Assembly (NCBI GenBank): GCA_024695545.1
Contig: JAILHZ010000150.1
Span: 1-31,278, forward strand
DNA from: Clostridiales bacterium
GTDB lineage: Bacteria > Bacillota_A > Clostridia > Saccharofermentanales > Saccharofermentanaceae
Direction of reading: 5' to 3'
Length of the DNA: 31,278 bases
Shown: positions 15,751 through 21,974 of the stretch, piece by piece
Layout: the number at the start of each line of letters is the position of its first letter
Position numbering within the stretch: the first letter of the stretch is position 1
The notes under the pieces: generated by a model
What the model was told of the DNA's origin: nothing
What the model saw: only the letters and a program-made list of their open reading frames with translations
Database searches by the model: none
Position numbers and translations under genes: made by a program

Positions 15751-16662
15751 TCAGCTTAGGACGTTTTCTTTATACTTACTCAGTTCTGCGACATACTTCT
15801 CGGCAAGTTCACTGAGAACGGATGACTTTCTGGAGATATATCCGATCGTCATGGTCTCCTTCGTATCGAGCTTCACCGCACAGTAATCCGTACCGTTCAG
15901 GTCTTCACAGATGATGCCCGAACACAACGTATATCCGTTGATGCCGACCATCAGGTTCAGAAGCGTCGCACGGTCATTGGCGCGGACGATCCGCTTATAA
16001 TCGTACGTGCTGAGTACTTCTTCCGCATAGTAGAAAGAGTTATACTCGCCTTGCGCAAATACCAGGCACGGATACTCATCGAGATCTTCAAGCGAGATGA
16101 GTTTTTTCTTCGCGAGCGGATTATTCTTACTCATATAGACATAGATCCCGCACTCGAAAAGAGGCATGAACTCGAGTCCCGCTTCACTGAAGATCTTCGT
16201 CATCACTGTGCGGTTAAAGTCATTGATATAAAGGACACCGATCTCGCTTCGCTGATTCTTGACGTTCTCGATGACCTCATGCGTTTTCGTCTCATGGATC
16301 TCAAACTCATACTCATCCATGCCGTACTGGCGGATGACCTCCACAAAAGCATTGACCGCGAAAGTATAGTGCTGCATGGAGACATGGAATGTATGCTTGA
16401 CATTGGCACCCGAGACGAACTTTCCCTCTAAGATGTCATACTGCTCGATCACCGACTTCGCATATCCCAGAAATTCACTTCCTTTTACAGTCAGCGAGAT
16501 GCCGCTCTTGGTACGAAGGAAGATATCGAAGCCGACCTCTTCCTCGAGTGATTTTAGCGCAGCAGTCAGCGCCGGCTGCGAGATAAAGAGCTTCTTCGCC
16601 GCCTCATTGATCGAGTTTTCTTCCGATAGCGCGATTACGTATTTTAACTGGTTTAGTGTCAT
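15751..16662 (-). CDS. LysR-family transcriptional regulator 2
   Basis: A 303-residue LysR-type regulator with an N-terminal helix-turn-helix (NSINEAAKKLFISQPALTAALKSLEEEV, about 16-43) and an effector domain. It resembles LysR 1 along its length, so the pair probably arose by duplication. It begins 6 bases after iscU and is thus cotranscribed with iscS-iscU, tying its level to the isc promoter. The effector domain keeps the QHYTFAVNAF strand and the VRANDRATLLNLMVGINGYT segment shared with LysR 1 (TNDRATSAELMAAMNGYS). It could compete or cooperate with LysR 1 at the three operators. Confidence 0.92.
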   Translation of the reverse strand: MTLNQLKYVIALSEENSINEAAKKLFISQPALTAALKSLEEEVGFDIFLRTKSGISLTVKGSEFLGYAKSVIEQYDILEGKFVSGANVKHTFHVSMQHYTFAVNAFVEVIRQYGMDEYEFEIHETKTHEVIENVKNQRSEIGVLYINDFNRTVMTKIFSEAGLEFMPLFECGIYVYMSKNNPLAKKKLISLEDLDEYPCLVFAQGEYNSFYYAEEVLSTYDYKRIVRANDRATLLNLMVGINGYTLCSGIICEDLNGTDYCAVKLDTKETMTIGYISRKSSVLSELAEKYVAELSKYKENVLS

Positions 16663-16668
16663 AGGAAA

Positions 16669-17046
16669 TTACTTTTTCTGCTTGCTCTGATAGTCTTCGA
16701 GGGCGTTCTTGATCGCTTCTTCTGCGAGGACCGAACAGTGCATCTTATGTGCCGGAAGTCCGTCGAGTGCTTCGGCAACTGCCTTATTCGTCAGTTCCAG
16801 TGCCTCGGAGACCGGCTTTCCCTTGATCATCTCGGTGGCCATCGAGCTGGATGCGATCGCCGAGCCGCAGCCGAATGTCTCGAACTTGACGTCTGTGATG
16901 ATGTCGTTGTCGATCTTCAGATAGATCTTCATGATGTCGCCGCACTTGGCGTTACCGACCTCGCCTACGCCGTCCGCGTCCTCGATCACGCCGACATTTC
17001 TCGGGTGAAGAAAATGATCCATTACCTTTTCACTATATAAAGCCAT
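16669..17046 (-). CDS. iscU: Iron-sulfur cluster scaffold protein IscU/NifU-N
   Basis: A 125-residue IscU-type scaffold. Cluster ligands Cys35 (AKCGD, with Asp37), Cys60 (TFGCGSA) and Cys104 (HKMHCSVL, with His103) are all present at the usual positions. It assembles [2Fe-2S] or [4Fe-4S] clusters from sulfur delivered by the cysteine desulfurase encoded 38 bases upstream. No hscBA, iscA or ferredoxin gene follows, as is usual in Clostridia with a minimal isc set. It could supply clusters for NifH, NifB and the component 1 protein. Confidence 0.95.
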   Translation of the reverse strand: MALYSEKVMDHFLHPRNVGVIEDADGVGEVGNAKCGDIMKIYLKIDNDIITDVKFETFGCGSAIASSSMATEMIKGKPVSEALELTNKAVAEALDGLPAHKMHCSVLAEEAIKNALEDYQSKQKK

Positions 17047-17084
17047 TGTTTTGTTCCTCCAATGTTGTGTTGTTGTGATGTGTT

Positions 17085-18269
17085 TTACAGAATGAATTGT
17101 TTCTTTCCTGCTACCAGGTCACGCCAGATCGGCGAGAAAGATCTCAGATAAGTGACGACTTCCTTGACCGCGTTGATCATGTAGTCGATATCTTCGTCCG
17201 TGATGTCTTCCCCGAGACTCAGACGCAGAGAGCCATGGGCAACATCGTGTACACGGCCGATCGCCAGGAGCACGTGGCTCGGATCGAGAGATCCGGATGT
17301 GCAGGCACTTCCCGAAGAAGCGGCGATACCCTTTTCGTCCAGAAGCAGAAGGAGCGATTCTCCCTCAATACCCTCGAAGCAGAAGTTGACGTTACTCGGA
17401 AGGCGCTTCGTTCTATCACCATTCAGTGCCGAATGTTCGATCTCTGAAAGGCCTGCGATCAGGCGGTCACGCTTGGCGGAAACTTCCTTTGCCGTTTCCG
17501 GCATCTTCTCTACGATCTCCTTGAGAGCAACTGCCATCGCTGCGATTCCCGGAACATTCTCGGTACCTGCACGCTTGCCTCTCTCCTGGGCGCCGCCCTC
17601 GATCAGGTTACTGAGCTTGATGCCCTTTTTCGCATAAAGGAATCCGGTGCCCTTCGGTCCATGGAACTTGTGACCGGATGCCGATAAAAGATCGATATTC
17701 TGCTCGACGACATTGATCGGAAGATGTCCGATCGCCTGTACCGCATCAGTATGGAAAAGCACTTTTTTCCCGCGGCAGATCTTTCCTATCTCAGCAATCG
17801 GCTGGATGGTGCCGATCTCGTTATTTGCGTACATGATCGTGACCAGTGCGGTCTTATCCGTGATCGCAGCTTCTACTTCCTCCGGACGGACGAGTCCGTC
17901 TTCGTGGACATCGAGAAGCGTGATCTCAAAGCCTTCTTTTGCCAGCTTATCGAGAGTATGGAGTACCGCATGGTGCTCAAACTTCGTCGAGATAATGTGG
18001 TTCTTTCCCTGTGCTTTTCCGAGGAGAGCCACGGAACGGATCGCCTGGTTGTCCGCTTCGGATCCGCCGGATGTAAAGAGGATCTCACGGGGCTCGGCAC
18101 CGATCACGGAGGCGACTGTCTCTCTTGCGAGCTCAAGCTCTTCCTTCGCCTTCTGGCCAAATCGGTACAAGCTCGACGGATTACCATATGTATCATTCAT
18201 CAGGGAGATCATCTTATCGATAGAAGCCTGACTCATTTTCGTTGTCGCTGCATTATCTGCGTAGATCAT
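17085..18269 (-). CDS. iscS: Cysteine desulfurase (IscS/NifS)
   Basis: A 394-residue desulfurase. The N-terminus MIYADNAATT, FTSGGSEADN (around 65-74), SASGHKFHGPKG with PLP Lys201, and the active loop SSGSACTSGSLDPSH with catalytic Cys323 are all present. It removes sulfur from cysteine to give alanine and an enzyme persulfide that feeds IscU. It consumes the cysteine made by CysK, linking both ends of the island. It is the first gene of iscS-iscU-lysR2 and is preceded by a consensus promoter overlapped by an IscR-like operator. Confidence 0.95.
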   Translation of the reverse strand: MIYADNAATTKMSQASIDKMISLMNDTYGNPSSLYRFGQKAKEELELARETVASVIGAEPREILFTSGGSEADNQAIRSVALLGKAQGKNHIISTKFEHHAVLHTLDKLAKEGFEITLLDVHEDGLVRPEEVEAAITDKTALVTIMYANNEIGTIQPIAEIGKICRGKKVLFHTDAVQAIGHLPINVVEQNIDLLSASGHKFHGPKGTGFLYAKKGIKLSNLIEGGAQERGKRAGTENVPGIAAMAVALKEIVEKMPETAKEVSAKRDRLIAGLSEIEHSALNGDRTKRLPSNVNFCFEGIEGESLLLLLDEKGIAASSGSACTSGSLDPSHVLLAIGRVHDVAHGSLRLSLGEDITDEDIDYMINAVKEVVTYLRSFSPIWRDLVAGKKQFIL

Positions 18270-18332
18270 AAAAACTCCTTTTTATTCACGTGCGCACATT
18301 TCCTCCGCACGCGCCTTTCTTATTGCTTACAC

Positions 18333-18362
18333 ATTATATTTCCTATTCACCTACCGTGTCAA
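18333..18362 (-). promoter_or_regulatory. Consensus sigma-A promoter of iscS-iscU-lysR2
   Basis: TTGACA (-35, 18357-18362) and TATAAT (-10, 18333-18338), both perfect, with an 18-base spacer on the minus strand. Such a strong promoter normally needs a repressor, and an ACCTA-N9-TAGGT element covers the -35. Confidence 0.88.
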
Positions 18363-18367
18363 TAGGT
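18349..18367. promoter_or_regulatory. Rrf2/IscR-like operator 1
   Basis: On the minus strand ACCTATTGACACGGTAGGT, an inverted repeat ACCTA/TAGGT followed by GAAT, overlaps the iscS -35 box. A second copy of the same pattern (ACCTATTG...AGGT-N-AAT, same orientation) lies at 18388-18412. The centres are 42 bases apart, about four helical turns. Confidence 0.7.
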
Positions 18368-18375
18368 TTTTGCAC

Positions 18376-18405
18376 TTGATTTACCCATTTACCTTGCGGT
18401 ACAAT
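18376..18405 (+). promoter_or_regulatory. Putative promoter of the iscR-like gene
   Basis: TTGATT (-35, 18376-18381) and TACAAT (-10, 18400-18405) with an 18-base spacer, divergent from the iscS promoter. The -10 lies inside operator 2, which predicts autoregulation. Confidence 0.68.
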
Positions 18406-18412
18406 AGGTAAA
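18388..18412. promoter_or_regulatory. Rrf2/IscR-like operator 2
   Basis: TTTACCT and AGGTAAA form a perfect 7-bp inverted repeat with an 11-base centre, covering the -10 box of the iscR-like promoter. The half-site arrangement matches operator 1. Confidence 0.7.
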
Positions 18413-18462
18413 GCTACAAAAGTGCAGGATCGGATGATCATCTGCTATGAAAGGAGTTTTCT

Positions 18463-18891
18463 ATGATTTCTACTAAAGGACGTTATGCTCTTCGCGTCAT
18501 GATCGATCTGGCCGAGCACAGTGACGGAAGTTATATACCTCTTAAAGATATTGCCGAGCGCCAGGAGATCTCGAAGAAGTATCTGGAGATCATCGTTAAA
18601 GACATGGTCAGCGGGAATCTTCTGAAGGGTGCCAGCGGAAAAGGCGGCGGTTATAAACTCGTAAGAAATCCGGAAGAGTACACCGTCGGCGAGATCTTAG
18701 AGCTTATGGAAGGATCCATGAACTCCGTGGCATGTCTTTCCGACAAGGGCTTCTCCTGCCCGAGAAAAGAATCCTGCCAGACACTTCCTCTATGGGAAGA
18801 ATACGATAATATGGTCCACGACTTTTTCTACGGAAAGACGCTGAAAGATCTCTATGCTCCGGCGCCGAAGAAGACTAAGAAGAAAAAGTGA
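18463..18891 (+). CDS. iscR: Rrf2-family regulator, IscR-like
   Basis: A 142-residue Rrf2 regulator. The winged helix-turn-helix (1-65, with ISTKGRYALRVMIDLAEH and SGKGGGYKL) is followed by Cys91, Cys99 and Cys105 (spacing C-X7-C-X5-C), similar to the [2Fe-2S] ligands of IscR (C-X5-C-X5-C). CymR-type cysteine regulators lack these cysteines, so a cluster-sensing role is preferred. It is divergent from iscS-iscU, with two operators between them, so cluster shortage would derepress both sides. The C-terminus is lysine-rich (PKKTKKKK). Good AAGGAG site before the ATG. Confidence 0.88.
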   Translation: MISTKGRYALRVMIDLAEHSDGSYIPLKDIAERQEISKKYLEIIVKDMVSGNLLKGASGKGGGYKLVRNPEEYTVGEILELMEGSMNSVACLSDKGFSCPRKESCQTLPLWEEYDNMVHDFFYGKTLKDLYAPAPKKTKKKK

Positions 18892-18948
18892 TCCTATCGA
18901 AAGCACTGATACAGGTGCTTTTCGCGAAGAATAATCAAGTGAATTCAG

Positions 18949-18985
18949 AAAGATCTGTTTGCCATCTGCAACAGATCTTTTTTTT
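18949..18985 (+). terminator. Intrinsic terminator after the iscR-like gene
   Basis: A perfect 11-bp stem AAAGATCTGTT/AACAGATCTTT with a 10-base loop and a run of eight T. A weaker AAAGCAC/GTGCTTT hairpin precedes it at about 18899-18922. Together they isolate the iscR-like gene from the serpin gene. Confidence 0.9.
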
Positions 18986-19079
18986 GTCTCGTCATATATG
19001 CAGAGGCGAAAAGAAAGCCCCTTCACAAAAAACGGAAAACACAGAAAGTGCTTTTCCCGAAAATAAAGGAGAAAGAAAA

Positions 19080-20402
19080 ATGAAAACGAAAAGAATGATG
19101 GCGGCATTACTTACCTCTTCCCTTCTGCTTTCGATGGCAGGATGCGCAAAGAAAGAAAAAGATCCGAAAGAAACGAAGGATCCGACGAAGCCATCCGATA
19201 TACAGACCGTAGACCGGCCTTCTGATCAGACGGCGATCTTCGAACTGACGAATGTCCGGGATCAGGATCCGGCATCTCTGAATATAAAGGAAATTAAGCA
19301 GGCTTATTCCAAGTTCGTATTCGGAGTTATGAAGAGATGCCTGAAAGTGGCAAACGGAAATAACGTCATGATCTCTTCCGATTCGATCCTCTTCGCGCTT
19401 GAGATGGCCGCTTCCGGAGCCGACGGTGACACACTTGATCAGATGCTTCAGACCATGATGCCGGGCGTAGATAATCAGGTCGGCTTCCAGTACGCGCTCG
19501 ACCGTATGAAGGATCTTCAGAGCGATAAACTCTCGATTGCCAACTCCGCTTGGATCAATAAGGATCTCGGCGGCCTGATCTATGACGACTACCTCTCTTT
19601 CGTAAAAGGAAATTTCGATGCAGAAATTCAGAACATCAAGTTTGACGATAGTGCGGTTGCAACCATCAATAACTGGGTCTGCGAGAAGACAGACGGCATG
19701 ATCGAGAAAATTATCGATGACGTCCAGGGCAACAGCCTGATGATGCTGATCAACGCGATCACCTTCGATGCCAAGTGGGCAGAGCCTTTTGAAGAGCATA
19801 GAGTCAATGATGGCGAGTTTACCACGCATGACGGAACGACACAGAATGTAACCTTCCTCCATGGAGGAGACGACGCGAAGTATCTCCACTCCGACAGCAT
19901 GCAGGGCATTATGAAGTACTACGAAGACGGAGATTATGCTTTCGTGACGCTCCTTCCGGATGACGAGAGTGTCGACATTAACGACTTCATGCAGAATCTG
20001 TCGGAAGACGAATACTGGGATTTCTGGGAAAGCCGGAATGAACACGGCGACTATAATCTCATCTATAAGTTCCCGGAATTCAAGAGCGAGTATGGCACTG
20101 AGCTCGGACCTATCCTCAAAGATATGGGTATGGAAGATGCCTTTGAACCCGGTAAAGCCGACTTCAGCAACCTGGGCAATTTCAACTTCTACATCGGCAA
20201 AGTTATCCATAAGACATATATCGACGTGAACCGCGCCGGCACCCGCGCAGCAGCGGTTACTGTAATTGATATTAAGGTCGGATCCGCGATGGCTCCGGAT
20301 GAGACCCGCTACGTCATGTGCGATCGTCCGTTTGCCTACGCGATCGTCGATACCACGACCGGTCTTCCGGTATTCCTCGGAACCGTCGAATCAGTTAATT
20401 AA
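19080..20402 (+). CDS. Serpin (serine protease inhibitor) lipoprotein
   Basis: A 440-residue secreted serpin. A lipoprotein signal (MKTKRMMAALLTSS..., lipobox SMAGC, Cys22) is followed by a short charged linker and a complete serpin domain (about 70-440). The hinge NRAGTRAAAVTV (384-395) with small residues favours the inhibitory loop insertion, and DRPFAYAIVDTTTGLPVFLGTV (415-436) is the C-terminal serpin signature. Counting from the hinge as in alpha1-antitrypsin places the scissile bond near Gly401-Ser402, a small P1 that suggests an elastase-like target (inference). Hinge P13 is Arg389 instead of the usual Glu. The ATG at 19080 follows AAAGGAG; an in-frame upstream extension has no ribosome site and would block secretion. 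Serpins are rare in bacteria and known in gut commensals such as bifidobacteria and Eubacterium. Confidence 0.93.
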   Translation: MKTKRMMAALLTSSLLLSMAGCAKKEKDPKETKDPTKPSDIQTVDRPSDQTAIFELTNVRDQDPASLNIKEIKQAYSKFVFGVMKRCLKVANGNNVMISSDSILFALEMAASGADGDTLDQMLQTMMPGVDNQVGFQYALDRMKDLQSDKLSIANSAWINKDLGGLIYDDYLSFVKGNFDAEIQNIKFDDSAVATINNWVCEKTDGMIEKIIDDVQGNSLMMLINAITFDAKWAEPFEEHRVNDGEFTTHDGTTQNVTFLHGGDDAKYLHSDSMQGIMKYYEDGDYAFVTLLPDDESVDINDFMQNLSEDEYWDFWESRNEHGDYNLIYKFPEFKSEYGTELGPILKDMGMEDAFEPGKADFSNLGNFNFYIGKVIHKTYIDVNRAGTRAAAVTVIDIKVGSAMAPDETRYVMCDRPFAYAIVDTTTGLPVFLGTVESVN

Positions 20403-20438
20403 GCCAGTTCCCGCAAATGCATCAGGGAAAACCTCCAT

Positions 20439-21254
20439 TCATTTGCATAGTCCCTTCAGGAAAAACTCCAGCAGACGTTCCTTATAATCCGGCGCAGTAT
20501 CGAAGGCAGCATGTCCGTATCCGTCGTACATGAAGAATTCGAAATCTTCACGCCCGGACAGCCGTGAGATGATCTCCTCTGAAGGTTTTACGCCGAGCAC
20601 TGCATCATCGTTTGCGCCGAGAAGAAGTACCGGACATGTGATTTCAGAAAGACGGTCGAGAACATCGAATCCTTCTGTTCCCTTCGCCTGTATGACGAAT
20701 CTGCTGAGATCCTCATCAGTCACCGTCTTCGACATCATAGTGAAGACATCCTTATAGGCTTCATACATCTCCTTCGGATAGAGCGCCTGCGCGAATGCCT
20801 GATAGAGTGCAGTGGCATCCTTCTTCTCCGCTAGTGCGACCCAGGAAGAAAGCTCGGAGAAATCCTCTCCGCACACTCTTGCCGCCGACGATCCAAGGGC
20901 CAGTTTCGCGACCAGATCGGGTGCGGTAATAGCAATCGTCATGGCGATCATTCCGCCCTGCGATGCGCCGAAAAGATAGATGTTCTTAAGGTCCAGAGCG
21001 CGCAGCACGGATACCGTATCTTCAGCCATATCCGCGACTGTATACGGCTCCGGCATGTCGAGCCTTCTGTCCAGCACATAGATCGTAAAGTCATCTGTCA
21101 TTGGTGCATATGCTTCCTTGATCGCGTGCGCGGACTTCATCACACTGATCACGCTAAGTCCGGGAAGGATAACCATCGTCTTCTCACCGGTTCCGAATGA
21201 AAAGTACTCCATCTCACAGGAATCTGTCTTTATTCTTTTGATCTCATTTGCCAT
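20439..21254 (-). CDS. Alpha/beta hydrolase
   Basis: A 271-residue cytoplasmic alpha/beta hydrolase. The nucleophile elbow is GASQGG (Ser98), the acid is in LLGANDDAVLG (around Asp212) and the catalytic His is His248 in DGYGHAAFD. The N-terminus has PGLS in the oxyanion region. No signal peptide. It could be an esterase or lactonase; the substrate is not evident. It faces the serpin gene end to end with 36 bases between the stop codons, and is separated from the MIF-like gene upstream by a terminator. Confidence 0.85.
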   Translation of the reverse strand: MANEIKRIKTDSCEMEYFSFGTGEKTMVILPGLSVISVMKSAHAIKEAYAPMTDDFTIYVLDRRLDMPEPYTVADMAEDTVSVLRALDLKNIYLFGASQGGMIAMTIAITAPDLVAKLALGSSAARVCGEDFSELSSWVALAEKKDATALYQAFAQALYPKEMYEAYKDVFTMMSKTVTDEDLSRFVIQAKGTEGFDVLDRLSEITCPVLLLGANDDAVLGVKPSEEIISRLSGREDFEFFMYDGYGHAAFDTAPDYKERLLEFFLKGLCK

Positions 21255-21268
21255 TCTTTCTTCCTTTC

Positions 21269-21304
21269 AAAAAGCACCGCCACTTACCGTTCGCGGTGCC
21301 TTTT
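21269..21304 (-). terminator. Intrinsic terminator after the MIF-like gene
   Basis: On the minus strand GCACCGC pairs with GCGGTGC, extended by AAAA/TTTT past one bulged base, and runs into T residues. It lies 27 bases after the MIF-like stop codon and just before the hydrolase ribosome site. Confidence 0.72.
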
Positions 21305-21331
21305 CGCATGTTTTCCGGGACAGGATCAGCA

Positions 21332-21673
21332 TCAGAAATTATGCCCGTTCCAGCCCCAGTCACTGACCGGATGATACGACACGTACACTGCATTACCGGG
21401 AATGCCGAACTTCTGCTCGAGCATCGCGCAGATCGCACCGGTCATCATGTTATAAAGATCCGAAGAAGCGTTTCCGAGAAGGCTTACTGCAATATAAGCG
21501 CCCTTTTCGAGTTTTTCTCCGCCGAACCACAGGTCATAGCTGTCATCGATCCCCACCATCAGGTAGGACTCCGGTTTGTTTAAAATCGAAATCATTCTGC
21601 CGAGTTCGGTCTTGAGGTCTTCCTTCTGCTCAGAAGAAAGTGAAACTGTCAGCTTTGCGTCGATATAAGGCAT
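21332..21673 (-). CDS. MIF-like tautomerase
   Basis: A 113-residue homologue of macrophage migration inhibitory factor. It begins MPYIDAKL, so Pro1 is exposed after removal of Met, the catalytic base of the tautomerase superfamily. ESYLMVGIDD, LWFGGE and the C-terminal VYVSYHPVSDWGWNGHNF match the MIF patterns IAVHVV, MAFGG and [20 protein letters not shown]. The full length of about 114 residues is the MIF size rather than the 60-75-residue 4-oxalocrotonate tautomerases. The ATG at 21673 is chosen since a GTG four codons upstream overlaps the AAGGAG site. No signal peptide. The role may be small-molecule tautomerisation or interaction with a host; the latter is inference. Confidence 0.88.
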   Translation of the reverse strand: MPYIDAKLTVSLSSEQKEDLKTELGRMISILNKPESYLMVGIDDSYDLWFGGEKLEKGAYIAVSLLGNASSDLYNMMTGAICAMLEQKFGIPGNAVYVSYHPVSDWGWNGHNF

Positions 21674-21702
21674 AGTAAAAAGCACTCCTTCGTTTTTGGT
21701 TT

Positions 21703-21711
21703 ATTATACCA
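21703..21711 (-). promoter_or_regulatory. Extended -10 promoter of the MIF-like gene
   Basis: TGGTATAAT on the minus strand is a perfect extended -10 (TG-N-TATAAT), 30 bases upstream of the start codon. No good -35 is visible, as usual for this class. Confidence 0.62.
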
Positions 21712-21814
21712 TTCCGGAAAAGTGCTTTTGTATATGAATTCGCTCTATTCTGAAAAGGTATCCGGCAAAAGTCAAGCGTGGAAGTCTTCAACGATCTGTG
21801 ATATTATTATCGAC

Positions 21815-21889
21815 GGAAGCTTAGCTCAGCGGGAGAGCATTCCCTTCACAGGGGAGGGGCCATGGGTTCGAACCCCATAGTTTCCACCA
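21815..21889 (+). tRNA. tRNA-Val (anticodon CAC)
   Basis: A complete 75-base cloverleaf with encoded CCA. The acceptor stem pairs GGAAGCT with AGTTTCC, the D arm is GCTC/GAGC, the anticodon stem TTCCC/GGGAG encloses loop TTCACAG with anticodon CAC, and the T arm is ATGGG-TTCGAAC-CCCAT. It reads GTG codons. TATTAT at 21804-21809 may be its -10 box. It is a single tRNA gene; no integrase or attachment-site repeat is next to it. Confidence 0.95.
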
Positions 21890-21896
21890 TTTTCGA

Positions 21897-21943
21897 GATC
21901 CTGAAAGCACGAATACAGAATGCTTTCAGGATCTTCTCATTTT
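21897..21943 (+). terminator. Terminator after tRNA-Val
   Basis: A perfect 13-bp stem GATCCTGAAAGCA/TGCTTTCAGGATC with an 11-base loop, followed by TTCTCATTTT. The palindrome could also serve the convergent M56-family gene on the other strand. Confidence 0.88.
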
Positions 21944-21974
21944 AGATTGTTTCGCACACAAGGACTGCCCGATT

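Noticed and set aside
18888..19079. An N-terminal extension of the serpin frame overlapping the iscR-like stop codon
   Set aside because: It crosses a strong terminator, lacks a ribosome site and would bury the lipoprotein signal peptide; the ATG at 19080 has AAAGGAG.
11336..21930. Repeated AAAAGCAC / GTGCTTTT words in intergenic regions as a CRISPR or dispersed repeat family
   Set aside because: They occur as complementary arms of separate terminators with different loops and extensions, not as regular direct repeats with spacers.
21815..21943. tRNA-Val and its palindrome as an integration site of a mobile element
   Set aside because: No integrase, no repeat of the tRNA 3' end and no phage or plasmid genes are seen nearby; the palindrome is a perfect terminator.
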